Below are positions 47,312-59,985 of a stretch of DNA of 64,000 nucleotides, piece by piece; positions within the stretch are counted from its first letter, which is position 1, and each line of letters begins with the position of its first letter. Origin of the DNA: Cheiracanthium punctorium (Eukaryota; Arthropoda; Arachnida; Araneae; Cheiracanthiidae); assembly GCA_038373885.1 (NCBI GenBank), contig JAWZYV010019574.1:248001-312000 (forward strand), given 5' to 3'. Under the pieces are notes generated by a model. It was not told the DNA's origin. It searched no databases and saw only the letters and a program-made list of their open reading frames with translations. The position numbers and the translations under genes were made by a program.

Positions 47312-48618
47312 TCTCTCTATTCTAAAAAAAAGTAAAGGCCGCTGTCGCCACTGGCGCTGTCAAAGCTTGTTGGCCTATTTCCTCCTAAACCGTGGGGATT
47401 TAAGTTTCAACTAAGGTGCCCACAGATTTGAAAAATTCCGAGGAACCTGATGAGCTAAGTTAAATTTCGAAAATCGAATTATTTTAGAAGATATTAATAA
47501 AAAACTGAAAAAATAAACAGAATGGTTGCCAGATTTGGCATAAAATCATTCATTCCTTTGCAACAAAGCGTTTCCAAGTATCTAGAATCGCGTGAAATTT
47601 ACAAACATGAGTTAGAATTACGCCGATTTTATGCCAAAATAAAAATTATGTGAAATAAGTAACTCAAAATGTGTTACTCAAAGTTGACAATTTTCAAATA
47701 GTAAGTTCGCTTAGACAACAGGAGTTTATAATTAGCGATTATTCGTTTTTCCAAAACAGAATAACTAATATCTTGAAAATGAAAAATAATTAAAATGCAG
47801 ATTATTTTAAAGCCGGTTCTCATCCAGCTGGATTATTTGCTACCAGTAGAAATATTTGGTGTTAACTATGCCATTATAGCAGTTATAGAACACTTTGGAT
47901 ATTTGCTAGCGCGAAGAGATGGTATAATTCGTGGTGTTAAGTACGCCAATCTGCAAACGATTATGTAAATGAAAGTACGGATAACGGTTTTCCAGTAACC
48001 TTAAATGAACAGTAAATACAGGTTGTGAGTATGTGTAAATCGCCAAATAATGAAAAGTCGCCATTGATGGCAGGCTATGCTATCTGTTCCGTAGCTTTTA
48101 TTAACTTTACATGTACGCAAGTCGCCAAATAATGAAAAATCGCCATGGGTGGCAAATTCGCAAGGTGTCCAATAGGTTTTACATTATTAAAAATACAGCT
48201 GAAACATATGTTCTTATTTTATTACGCTTTAGCTCCTAATTAGTATAACCTTTGAATGGCAACATTAAATATCATTGTGTTTCTGAGGAGTACAAATAAT
48301 TTTTCCAGCGATTATAAGCGGAATCCGCACTCCAGGTGGAGTATAGCTCAGGACCCGTACAACACGGATTCCCATAACAAAATATCTTCCGTGTTATGAG
48401 GGGTAGGGGGTCTACTGTAGTGTGAAGTTTAAATTTTTATGTACCAATGAAGATGCAAGAACTAAGAAATGTGTAGCTTAGCTCAGTAACATTCTATCTG
48501 ATCCAATCTTCGGATTTTCTCTGTTGAAATTATGTCTTATTTATGAATAAGCCCGATTAGGGGCCGAATGCCTCATATGAAAAGCGAGTGTAGCGAGTCT
48601 GGGGGCCTTGGCCCCTAG
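47312..48618 (+). mobile_element. Helitron X copy 2b, complete
   Basis: Second 5' end TCTCTCTATTCTAAAAAAAA at 47312. 3' end is the hairpin GGGGGCCTTGGCCCC followed by CTAG (48615-48618) and T. The A...T flanks suit a Helitron. The 3' half matches 3020-3660 of copy 1 in reverse, including ATGCCTCATATGAAAAGCG and the relic frame at 47795-47990. No Rep/helicase. Confidence 0.8.
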
Positions 48619-48619
48619 T

Positions 48620-51169
48620 TTTATTAATTTTTTAAAATATTCGATGCTTTATTCTTTTAAAAAAGGCTGCAAAGTCGCTATAAATCATAAATTGCTTACT
48701 TCAACTTCAGATGCAATTATATTATGCATGCAATTTCATTTTCTGTTCAGCAGAAATTTTAACAGGCAACAAAAGTACATTTGTTTTAAGTGAACAAACA
48801 CAGAAATAATTTACTATCCTTTTTAAATTGAGTGTGTTTCTTGTTGGTATGTTATCTTGTGTAAGCCTTCTTTTGAATATTTCACCCAACATTTTGCCCC
48901 ACAACACTGCACTATGTCAAGCGAAGCTAACTAAACGCCCCCGAAAAAATACTGCCAAGCAGAATGAAAAGGCGGCTTCTTATTGTATGGAAGATAATAG
49001 AGATAGGAGCACGCGAAATTCTTCAAATCAACGTGAGGGAGGGAGGGGTAGCGATGTTATACTAGGAAGCAGCATCTGCTTTCATCCCCTTCCCCACAGA
49101 CAGCGCCATCTCTAAATAGTCTTTTCGAAGTCCAGTTTCGAGCTTGGTTCAATGGACCAAAAATACCTGAGACCGAGGAATATATGAAGGAAGTTGGTTG
49201 AGTTTTCTCTCGAGGTCAGGGAGCTACAGAATGAATAAAATGTCAGCGGTATACTTTCAGTGACGTCAAAGAAAAATTCCCGAGTACGAGTTAATGAAAT
49301 AGGCAGTCAGCCAACTTTTTACTGAACTCTTTTGCTGCCTGGGATTATTTCTTAGAGAGAGATGCATAAATACTTAAAGCAGCTTTAATCTTCTATTCAT
49401 TTTCTAACACTATTCATTATTCACATGTATCACTAGTTATTTTACTGTACAGCATGTGTCTGAGATATCAGATAGGGGTCCCTTCACAATAACAACAAAG
49501 AGGGAAAAAATAGTTTATGTACACACACAATAAATTAAATAAATAAATGAAAAGAAAGCTCAATGTTTGAGTTATTAATAAAATGTTGGAGACTATTATA
49601 AGTACTTTTTTTACTAACTAGCTGAAGTACCTGTTTTTTGCAGAAAGCAGTTATTTTTTAAGTTGAAGTTCATTCAATCAGAGCAGATTTTTCAGTAAAA
49701 AGAATCTTGAATAATCTAATATCAGAAGGTGCTTTCTCGGCCCCCTTTTTTAACATGTAAAAAGCAATTATCTGGCAGCAAAACAATTTTTATTTGTATT
49801 AGTGAAAACTACACTCAATACATTTCAGCTTAGCCAGGATTGAATGGCATTTAATGTCTGTTGGCTTTTACAGGCATTTACTAAGTTTTTACACTCTTTG
49901 GAAAAACAAGTTTTTTTTTCAGGTTTTTTACAATCTTTGAAAAAACTTATTAGTTTGACTGTTTTTGTCCCTTTTTTGAAAATTTATCCACCAATTTTCC
50001 ACTTTCCAACATGTGGGCGTTTTGCAGCTACATCTAATTCTACTATTTTCACATAACAATATTTACCTAATTTAGTTTCTAATTAGGTAAATAAAAGAAT
50101 ACTATGTGAAATTAATGGCTTTTAATCCTTTAATGTGTATTAGGATATTATTATACAAAATTTTAGCATAATCATTATTGTTCGCAAACACAATTAATCC
50201 CAGGCAGCAAGAGTCCCCGGGAAAAGTTGGCCCAAATATCCATTTTATTGGTTCGTACTCGTCAGTTTATTCTGGCAACCCTATAACGTTGCAGAGAATC
50301 ACACTTTCTGAGTATGTGACTCACTATTCCCTCCGAACATTGGTAAAAAGTTCTAGTCATGTTAGACAAAGAGTACTCGGTAGAATATACTCAGCTGCTG
50401 TTTTTGGAGCTCTTGAGTCATGGTCAAAAAATAGAAATCAGCATTCCAACCCCCCCCCCATGTCGAATCGGGGTATGTGACACGCGTACATGGTTTGCCA
50501 TCCATCCAATCAAAAACTCTGTTGATTGTCCCCCTTTTTTTCCCCCCTGAAGGAAATCTGCTTTTTTCTGAAGACTTACTCCTTTCTCCATGTAAAGTAC
50601 AACTGTTTTGTTGTTCAGTTGGATTTCCAAAAGTTCAATAGATTACATCATCAGACACACAAAAATAAGTTTGCATTTGAAGTCAAGCTATTTCTGTGTT
50701 TGATTACTAAAGCAAATATATTGTTGTTACTTGTTGAAATTTATGCTAAACAGTAGGTAAAATTATAAGCATGACTGGATCTAATGTCGAAGTGGTAAAT
50801 TCATAACTCGTGGCTTTGCAATGCTGTTTAAAAAAGCGAGGTGGAGCATTGGATGTTTTAAAAATTAATGCAATATTCAGAGTTTATTTATGTATTTTGA
50901 GAGTGTATTTCTTTTATAGTACTGACATTAAAAATATGATAGTAGAAATGAACTTTTTTAAGTATTTCTTTCTTTAAATAATTTCAAAAACACCAAAATA
51001 TAAATCTATAATTAGTAAAAATATTTCCTCATGGAAAATTATATTTCTTTGTATGACATTATATGTAAGTTTTACTAAATTTAATTACAGAATTGTTGAC
51101 ATAAACTAGAATAGTTTAAACTTATCCAATAACAGTTTTTCCTACCAAATATACAAAATCTTAATCTTA
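48620..51169. other. Probable HACL1 intron, no gene seen
   Basis: AT-rich with a C-run at 50450-50459 and T-runs. 49010-49343 is GC-richer and may be the right end of the CCCAGGCAGCAA element. Reading frames (for example 48828-49115, 50178-50480) have no family resemblance. Confidence 0.4.
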
Positions 51170-52287
51170 TCTTAATATATATATAAAATGCTAATGTTCG
51201 TTTGTAAAGACAGGGTTTTCTCTATCACCACCTACTCGAATTAACTTCCCGTTGGGGTGGTAAATACCCCTTGGTCTCACGGTGAAAGTAAGGGAGTTTG
51301 GTGGAAGTGGGTGGCGAAAATGTGAAAAAAAATATATATCTGTTCTTTTCTAACTCATGAGAACTTCTGAAAAGTTCTAAAAATTCCTGGAATGACCTAG
51401 AAAATTCCAAAATGTGTGCAACTGTTACAGTCAATCTAGAATGTTCTAAAAATTTCCAGAAAGTTCCAAAACATGTGCAACCATTCAAATCGATTTAGAA
51501 TGTGTCTAGAACGTTCTAAAAATTTCTGGAATGATCTAGAAAGTTCCAAAATGTCTGCAACTGTTAAAATCGATCCAGAATGATATAGAAAGTTCTAAAA
51601 ATTTCTGGAATGATCTAGAAAGTTCCAAAATGTCTGCAACCGTTAAAACAATCCAGAATGTTCTAAAAAGTTCGAAAAATTTCTTGAATGATCTAGAAAG
51701 ATTCAAACTGTCTGCAACTGCTAAAATCGGTATGGAATGTTCTAGAAAGTTCTAAAAATTTCTGGAATGATCTAGAAAGTTCCAAATTGTGTGCAACTGT
51801 TAAAATCGATATGGGATATTCCAGAAAGTTCTAGAAATGTCTGGTCGAGTGAAGATCAATTGCGATTGGTGATTGTCATTCGGAAATTTTATAGCATACT
51901 GCTTCGCAGCCTCTCGATTATTCCGATGAAATTCTCCGTAAAGTAACACCATTTCAGTGTATTCATTAGTATTAAACATTATCTTTCGTTTTTTACACTC
52001 AATAAGCTACGAATTCAAATAGCATGAACTTTAGACAAACACTAACAAAGTAACTTAAACAACAGTTTTTCAACTCCAATAAAATATTAAAATTTAATGT
52101 TTATCGTCTGTTGCCATATCAGCAGGAATACTTTCTATACATCGCATGTTTAATGGTCGAATAAGTCTCTCAATATCTAAAGATAGAAATCTAAATTATA
52201 TACGTTAAAAATGGATCCTTAAATATCTTTTATACCATTAAACATGTGGTGTATTTTAACCCGAGCAACGCCGGGTTTCGCTGCTAG
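51170..52287 (+). mobile_element. Helitron module A1
   Basis: Starts TCTTAATATATATATAAAAT after an A and ends ACGCCGGGTTTCGCTGCTAG. Just before the end, CCGAGCAACGCCGGG can fold as a hairpin; then CTAG (52284-52287) and T. It contains the ~79-bp repeat array 51360-51850. No coding sequence. The next module begins at the very next base. Confidence 0.85.
51360..51850 (+). repeat. ~79-bp tandem array with heat-shock-element-like motifs
   Basis: About six units with GTTCTAAAAATTTCTGGAAT, GATCTAGAAAGTTCC and GTCTGCAACTGTTAAAATCG. Each unit has inverted GAA/TTC blocks two bases apart (TTCtgGAA, GAAagTTC) and some TTCTAGAA, the form of heat-shock factor sites. Whether any factor binds is unknown. 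Confidence 0.8.
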
Positions 52288-52909
52288 TCTTAATATATAT
52301 ATATAAAATGCTAATGTTCGTTTGTAAAGACAGGGTTTTCTCTATCACCACCTACTCGAATTTACTTTCCGTTGGGATGGTAAATACACACCTCTTGGTC
52401 TCACGGTGAAAGTAAGGCAGTTTGGTCGCGGTGAGTGGAAGTGGGTGGCGAAAATGTGAAAAAATGTATATCTGTCCTTTTCTAACTCAGAAGAATTTCT
52501 GAATTTCAACTCCAATAAAATATTAAAATTTAATGTTTATCGTCTGTTGCCATATCAGCAAGAAAACTGAATTTCAAGCAATTATCGTCTGCGAACCATT
52601 TTACCTGAAACAAATTCAAGTTATTTTGACAAGTGAAAAAGAACAAATTATTTGAATAATCTAGAGCAGTGATTCCCAAAGTGGTCCAGGTGGACCCCTA
52701 GGGGTACACGGGATACAAGACAGGGGTCTACGTTGGGGTGAAAAAAAATGGGATTCATTCACATTTTTTGAAAAGATTTGGGAATATGGTAGAAATGTAG
52801 CAGCAGGGGTCCACCGAAACCAGTAAAATTTCGTAAGTGGTCTACGAGGGAAAAAAATTTGGGAACCTCTGATCTAGAGTGTTCTGGTACTAGCAATTTC
52901 GATGTGTTA
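52288..52909 (+). mobile_element. Helitron module A2
   Basis: Begins TCTTAATATATATATATAAA directly after A1's CTAG. It shares the first ~250 bp with A1, A3 and A4 (CTAATGTTCGTTTGTAAAGA, CGTTGGGATGG). Without the MITE at 52667-52871 it is about 409 bp. It has no CTAG end of its own before module B1 starts. Confidence 0.75.
52667..52871. mobile_element. 205-bp hAT MITE with exact TSD
   Basis: Ends CAGTGATTCCCAAAGTGG and CAGAGGTTCCCAAATT (reverse complement). Exact duplication ATCTAGAG at 52659-52666 and 52872-52879. Modules A3 and A4 lack it (AATATTCTAGAGTGTTCTGG at about 63950 is the empty site). Confidence 0.92.
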
Positions 52910-55900
52910 TCTATATATATATAAATGACTGTTTGTGGGTATGTGTGTGGGTGTGTATGACGTTGAAAAACTCCAAAAGCGTTTGACCGATCACCATGAA
53001 ATTTGGTACCCTTAAGTCTTTTGTCACGCAGAAGGTTTTTATGCTATCCATTTTACTAAGGTGACCAAACATCCCCATTTTCTGGGGACAGTCTCCATTT
53101 TCAGGACGTTTTTCAAATTGTCCCCAGAATGTAAAAATGGAACTGGGGACAATTTTTAATTATTGCATTGTTTTTCAATTAAATTACTGTTAATTGTAAC
53201 CATTAATACCATTAATTATAAATGTCCCCAGTTTTGCTGTCAGAAATGGGGACGTGTCCCCGATTCTGACTACAAAAATCTGGTCACCTTAATTTACCCT
53301 AGCTCGCTGCTATGGGTGCTGCAGAACGTCGAATTCTATTCAACCGCTTCCTATGGAAATACCGTTTAACTTATCTCGATGAAAATTGGTACGCATAGAT
53401 ATTTGAACACGGAGAATACTTTTACGCAATCCATTTTGATATAACTTGGCGCTAGGTGGCCCTGCAGAGTGTCGAATTCTATTCCATTGGACTGCTTGCT
53501 ATGAAAATACCACTCAACCAATTTTAATGAAAATTGCTATTTAGGGATATTTGAACACGGAGAAGGTTTTTATGCTATCCATTTTCCTCTAGCTTGCCGT
53601 TAGGTGGCACTGCAGAACGTCGAATTCTATTCTGTTCGACCGCTTGCTCTGCAAGTACCGTTCAACCGGTTTTGATGAAATTGGTAGACACGGATATTTG
53701 AAGACGTAGAATATTTTTACTTTATCCATTTTGCTGTAACTTGATGCTAGATGGCGCTGCAGAACGCTGATTTCTATTCCATTCCACCGTTTGCTATGAA
53801 AATACCGTTCAACTGATTTTTATGAAAATTGGTACGTATTTGAACACGGAGAATATTTTTACACTATCCATTTTGTCATGACTTGCCGCTAGATGGCGCT
53901 GTAGTACATTGAATTTAGTTCCGTTCGACCGCTCGCTATGGAAGTACCGCTCGACTGTTTTTGATGGAAATTGGTACTCACGGATATTTGAAGACGTAGA
54001 ATATTTTTACCAAATCCCTTTGCTATCCCTTTTGCTATAACTTGCCGCTAGATGTCGCTGCAGAACATCGACTTATATTCCGTCAACCCTCTTGCTGTGA
54101 AAATAATGTTCAACCGATTTTGGATAAAATTGGTACGTATGGATCTTTGAACACGGAAAATATTTTTACACTATCTGTTTTGCCATGACTTGCTGCTAGA
54201 TGGCGCTGCAGTACATCGAATTCTATTCCGTTCAAACGCTTTTGATGAAAATTGGTACACACGGATATTTGAAGGAGTAGAATATTTTTACACTATCCAT
54301 TTTTGCTATAACTTGCCGCTAGATAGTGCTGCAGATAGCCGAACGCCGAATTCTATTTCGTTTAAGTGCTTGCTGTGAAAATACCGGTCAACCAATTTTG
54401 ATGACAACTGGTACATATGGATATATGAACATGCAGAATATTTTTACGCTATTCGTTTTGCTATAGCTTGCCGCAAGATGGCGCTGCACCACATCAACTA
54501 CTATACCGTTCAGCCATTCGTTATAAAAATTTTTATGCTTACATATTTGAGCACGGAGAATACATTCTAAGTATGCATTTGGCTGTTATTCACTACTAGA
54601 TGGCACTGCTGCGCATTAATACTTTAACTCGCCATGAGATGCCAATGCAACGATGCCTTGATCTCCATGAAAATTGATATAGCTAGATGCTTGAACACCG
54701 AGAATATTTTCGAGTTATCCATTTTGCTATAAATAGCTACTTCATTGTGCTGTAGCACATCATTACTTTAACTCGCCAATAGATAGCGCTGCAACGTATC
54801 AACTTCTTACTTTAATTCGTCTATTGATGGCGCTGCAGCATATAAAGACTGTTCAACTGATCGCTATGAAAACTGGTATAAATAGATATTCGAACACGGA
54901 GAATATTTTGGCGTTATCCATAACGCCACAACGTTTGCTATACCTTGCCACTAGATGTAACTTCAAACCAATGACTTCACGACCGTTCAACTGACGACCA
55001 TGAAAATTAGTAAACATAGATGTTTGAACGAAAAGAATATTTTCGTCTCATCCGTTTAGCTATAACTCGCCGTCTGTACATTCAATCATTCAATCTGGTA
55101 CACACAGATATTTGAGCACGGAGAATACTTTTATGCTATCTATTTTGCTATGACTTGCCTCTAGATGCCGACAGCACACCAACTTCAAAGTAGCACACCA
55201 AGCACACCAACTTCAAAGGTGGTAGCACACCAACTTCAAAGCCGTTCACCCAATCACCTTAAAAATTGGTATACATACACATTTGAGCAGAGAGAATATT
55301 TTTTTAGTATTCATTTGGCATTACTCACCACTTGATGGCACTGCAGCCATGGCCTGATTTAAGGGAGGGCATTCGGGGCAAGCGCCCGGGCCCCCAAATT
55401 ATTTTTTAAGATTAAAAATTTGTAAATTTTGAAAAAGCTTTCAAAAGAGGGTCCCCTAATGAAGCTTTTGCCCAGGGCTCTCAACTCGGCAAATCTGCTC
55501 CTGACTGCAGCACTTTATTATTTTAACTCGCCACTAGATAGCACTTCAGCAATCAACTGCTTGATCGTTCAACTAACCGCTCTCAAAATTGGTATACATA
55601 CACATTTGAACACGGAGAATATTTTCGCGTTATGCTTAACTCTCTTTGCTTAACTCGCCCTTTGATGGCGCAGTAGTGTATTCACCACTAGATGGCACTG
55701 CAGCGTATTTCGACCGTTAAGGTGTTTGCTATGAAATTGGTACACACAGATATTTGATAATGAAAATATTTAGATGCTATTCATTTTGCAAAAAATGCAT
55801 CGCCATGAAATTCTTTAATTGACTTGCATAATTGTTGAACACAGATAATATTTGTGCACTATCAATTTTGCTATATCTATTTATTATGATAAATAGTAAT

Positions 55901-55970
55901 TACATTAAACCGTAATAAAAAAAAAAAAGAATCCATTCATTCCCGTGCGAAGAACGGGGCATACAGCTAG
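52910..55970 (+). mobile_element. Helitron module B1 with CTCF-like satellite
   Basis: Starts TCTATATATATATAAATGAC after TTA. Ends CCCGTGCGAAGAACGGGGCA and TACAGCTAG (CTAG 55967-55970), where CCCGT/ACGGG forms the terminal hairpin. Between them lie about 17-20 tandem units of ~148 bp. Unit landmarks: TTGAACACGGAGAATATTTT, CCATTTTGCTATAACTTGCC, GCTAGATGGCGCTGCAG, GAATTCTATTCCGTTC and ACCGATTTTGATGAAAATTG. The array decays towards the right. Confidence 0.82.
55348..55503. mobile_element. 156-bp hAT MITE in module B1
   Basis: Ends CATGGCCTGATTT and CAGGAGCAGATTT (reverse complement), with a CCCGGGCCCCC run inside. 8-bp duplication ACTGCAGC exact at 55340-55347 and 55504-55511, inside a 148-bp unit. 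Confidence 0.88.
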
Positions 55971-56357
55971 TATATATATAAAATGCTAATGTTCGTTTGT
56001 AAAGACAGGGTTTTCTCTATCACCACCTACTCCAATTAACTTCCCGTTGGGGTGGTAAATACCCCTTGGTCTCACAGTGAAAGTAAGGGAGTTTGGTCGC
56101 GGTGGGTGGAAGTGGGTGGTGAAAATATGAAAAAATATATATCTGTCCTTTTCTAACTCATAAGAACTTCTGAATTTCAACTCCAATAAAATATTAAAAT
56201 TTAATGTTTATCGTCTGCTGCCAAATCAGCAGGAAAACTGAATCTCGAGCAATTATCGTCTGCGAACCATTTTACCTGAAACAAATTCAAGTTATTTTGA
56301 CAAGTGAAAAAGAACAAATTATTTGAATATTCTGGTACTAGCAATTTCGATGTGTTA
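55971..56357 (+). mobile_element. Helitron module A3
   Basis: 387 bp, follows B1 directly: TATATATATAAAATGCTAAT, then the A sequence, ending CTAGCAATTTCGATGTGTTA before B2. Confidence 0.8.
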
Positions 56358-58079
56358 TCTATATATATATAAATGAATGTTTGTGGGTGTGTATGTGAGT
56401 ATGTATGACGTTGAAAAATTCCAAAACCGTTTGACTGATCACCATAAAATTTGGTACACTTAAGTCTTGCCGCTAGATGGCACTGCAGAACGTCGATTTC
56501 CATTCCGTTCGAACGCTTGCTATGAAAAGACCATTCAACCGATTTCGATGAAAATTGGTACACATGGATATTTGAAGACGTAGAATATTTTTACACTATC
56601 CATTTTGCTGTAACTTGTTGCTAGATGGCATTGCGCAACGTCGATTTCTATTCCATTCGACCGCTTGCTATGAAAATACCATTCAACCGATTTTGCTGTA
56701 ACTTGCCGCTAGATGATGCTGCAGAACGTCGAATTCTATTTCGTTTAAGCGCTTGCTGTGAAAATGCCGGTCAACCGATTTTGATCACAATTGATACACA
56801 TGGATATATGAACATGGAGAATACTTTTATGTTATCTGTTTGACTATAACTTTCCACAAGATGGCGCTGCAGCACATGACCTTCTATACCGCTCGAGCAA
56901 TCAACATAAAAATTTTTATACTTACACATTTGAGCGAGCAGAATACATTCTAACTATTCATTTAGCTGTTACTCACTACAAGATGGCACATTATTACTTA
57001 ACATGCCATTAGATGGCAATGCAGCGCACCAACTTCTTCACCGGACAATTGACCGCTATGAAAATTGATATACATAGATACTTGAACATGGAGAATATTT
57101 TCGTGCTATCCATTTTGCTATAAATAGCTACTTCATTGTGCTGTAGCACATCATTACCTTAACTCGCCAATAGATGGCGCAGAAGCATATAAAGACTGTT
57201 CAATTGATCCCTATCGAAACTGGTATAGATAGATATTTGAACACTGAGAATATTTTGGCGTTATCCATTTTGCTATAACTTGCCACTAGATGTCACTTCA
57301 AACCTATAACTTCAAGACCGTTCAACTGATCACCATGGAAATTCGTAAACATACACAGGGATGTTAACTCCAACACTCGATTTTAGAGCACCCCGGGAGC
57401 AGAAAAGATTTCATTTGGGAGCACCTCGGGAGCAGAAAAATTCCATTTGGGAGCACCTCGGGAGCACAAAAAAATAGTTTCCGAGAGGAAAACTAAGATT
57501 CGAGATCAGAATTAACATGATTTTGGAGCATAAAATTGAAGATTTAGGAACACAATAAATGCATACAAGAAAAGCAAAGTTTGCAAGCAAACACCATTTG
57601 CTAAAAGCAAAACACTATTTGAAAGCACTTTAGGAAAGCTCTGGAAAAAAAAGGGTGTATACAGGCTATGCTATCAGCAACTTGGTAAAAACAATACATG
57701 GATTTATATGGACGGAAGGAATTTTTTTGTGTGTGTGTGTGAAACTGCTCTTTTTAATGGTTTTCATATAAATGCTTAATGGAAAGAGAGTGGGAGGGAA
57801 GTATTTCTTATATGCAATGGTACTTTTAATGCATGTTCGAAGGTTGTAAAAATACTAATACTTAAATAGTAGAATTAACATTTCTGCCGTTTATATCATT
57901 CCAGAATTATGTATTCAAAATTTAGTCTATTTTAAAATAAAGAATTTAAATACGGATCTATAAATGAAATTCGTAACACATTCTGAAAAATTTGCAGACG
58001 CACATTGGCTGAACACAGGCCCAGGGCGTCGTCCCGTCTGCCCCCTCTCGTAGAGCCTGCACACACACAAAAAGAAAAT

Positions 58080-58229
58080 CAGTGGTGTAGTTTTAAGAAA
58101 AAAGGTTTAGGAACGCTCGCAACTGAAGACTCAAAAATGCTGAGGTCAGCCCGTGCCTTGAATGAATCGTGCTGCAAAAGCCTGGGCCCGCACAGATCTC
58201 TACCCCCCCCCCACGCGACTACACCACTG
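58080..58229. mobile_element. 150-bp MITE
   Basis: Ends CAGTGGTGTAGTTTTAAG and CCAGTGGTGTAGTCGCG (reverse complement), C-run near the right end. No convincing target duplication. Confidence 0.55.
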
Positions 58230-58418
58230 GCAGCGGATTTCCGGATTATTTTGAAATGAAATATTCTATTAATTCAGACAGCCTAGATTCTGATTTCTAA
58301 ACCGGTCATGCTTCCAATTTTCACTCTTGCTACGGGCCGGGTCATAAACAGTGATTTTTTAGGGGCTGGGACGTCACCGTAATATACTGTTTTCTTTACG
58401 GACCGGTCTGGTTTAGAT

Positions 58419-59985
58419 CAGGGGCGGCCCTGCGGTACATGACACCCACTCCACCCTGCAAACGTAGAAAAAGACGTCCCTTTTACTTTTTTCAAAATTT
58501 CTTTTATGATTTTAAGTTGGAAATCGTGCCCCTTCATAAACAAAAAACGGTGCCCGTTGCGATGATTACCGTAATTTATGGAAGAAACGCCACGGCATTT
58601 ATGAGTTTAAAAGTTCAAAAATAGTAAGTGCGGCGTTTACAATATTTTTAATTTTTTTTAGCCGGTCTTCAACGAAAAATCGAAAAATTCGTTTAGTGAT
58701 AATTTTCTCAAAAGATGGCGCCACCACCAACACGTACTCTTTAGCGTGCACAGATCACAGCGTAGCGAATCAGAATGCGAACCTACCCCCATAGAAAAGA
58801 GGTTTAATCTTTGATTCAGTTTTGGAGAAAGTCAGAGCGCCCTGAGATGGGTCCATGTCCGGTGCTCTGAAGTGGATGGCTTCATACATCCAACCGATGT
58901 CTCCTCAATTAAGTAAAAAGAAAAAAAAAATAGAAGTAAATCTTTTACATCTACATTTTAGAACTATAATTAAATTTTAATGAAGTTTTGAATTTTATAT
59001 TTTGAAGGGTTAAAGTTCTGTAAAATACCGCAAAAGTGCACTACCCTCTATTAAATGCACCCGTTTTTCACATGAACCTCTATTGTTCTTAAAATACTGA
59101 ATTTCAGCGAAAATTAGTCTATGTTGCGCCCGGTGCGAGTTTAATCCTTCCTCCACCCACCCACCCCCCAAAAAATAAATAAAGTTAATCTAAAAGTTAT
59201 TTTTTTTATCGCCGTGCGGCTTTGCGCCCTGTCCAGGAAAACTCTATCGAATAAACACTGCCAACTAATTGGTATGCTCAAGAAATGCTGAGTGCTTTTA
59301 AAATAAATCCCAATGTTATAAATATAAAAAATAATAAATAAATAGAACGATCAGGTGTTGTTACACAACATTCAGTTTAAAACGACAATTTGCTGAAGCA
59401 AGCTCATTACGTAATCAACAGCTGGCCATCCGCAGGGGGAAAATGTTTACTTTTAACTGGAGCCTCTTCTCACACATCGATTGCTGTTTTCATTTTGATG
59501 GCGCCTGGTAGTCTGTCCGAACTTTGTGCGGATGCAAGACGGTTTTTAGAACTTATTTTTTTATTTCTATAAATTCCCCTTTGTGAATATGAACAGTGAT
59601 ATCTGATTATTTGAAAATAGAAATCGTAAGCTTCGTAAAATAGCGGTAAATACTTTAACATACATTAAAAACTTCTATGGGAAGGGGGAGAAAAAAGGAG
59701 ATTTTTTTTTTTACCGTTTATCCAATTTCTCTCGAAATATATCCGATCAACTTAATAGCTTTTCTAATAAATTAGATCTAATAAGTAATGCAACATATTT
59801 TTTATTTATTTATTTTTGTTAATTAAGAAATTGTTTTAGAAATTGAATTTATCTGGCATTGACTTCTTCTGACCACGATCACCCCCCCCTCCTCCCCCAC
59901 CAACGATCGTGGCTGCGGCGTTTATGCCGGGTGCGGCGTTTCTTCCATAAATTACGGTACTTGTTTGCCTATCTGGCCGTCCCTG
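58419..59985. mobile_element. hAT-like element, CAGGG(G/A)CGGCC ends
   Basis: Left CAGGGGCGGCC, right (reverse complement) CAGGGACGGCCAGATAGG. Internal inverted segments TACCGTAATTTATGGAAGAA at about 58569 and 59939. Flanking octamers agree at 5 of 8 bases only. No transposase visible. Confidence 0.55.

Larger units (their letters stand above)
45635..49343. mobile_element. Possible element with CCCAGGCAGCAA ends
   Basis: CCCAAGCAGCAAG at 45635 and the inverted CTTTTGCTGCCTGGG ending at 49343 could be terminal repeats. A third end, CCCAGGCAGCAAGAG, starts at 50199. 45640-45870 is GC-richer than the surroundings. Helitron X copy 2 lies between. No target duplication beyond AT is seen, so the pairing is uncertain. 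Confidence 0.35.

Noticed and set aside
56201..56563. 120-residue minus-strand frame
   Set aside because: Crosses the A3/B2 Helitron junction antisense; composition like the repeats.
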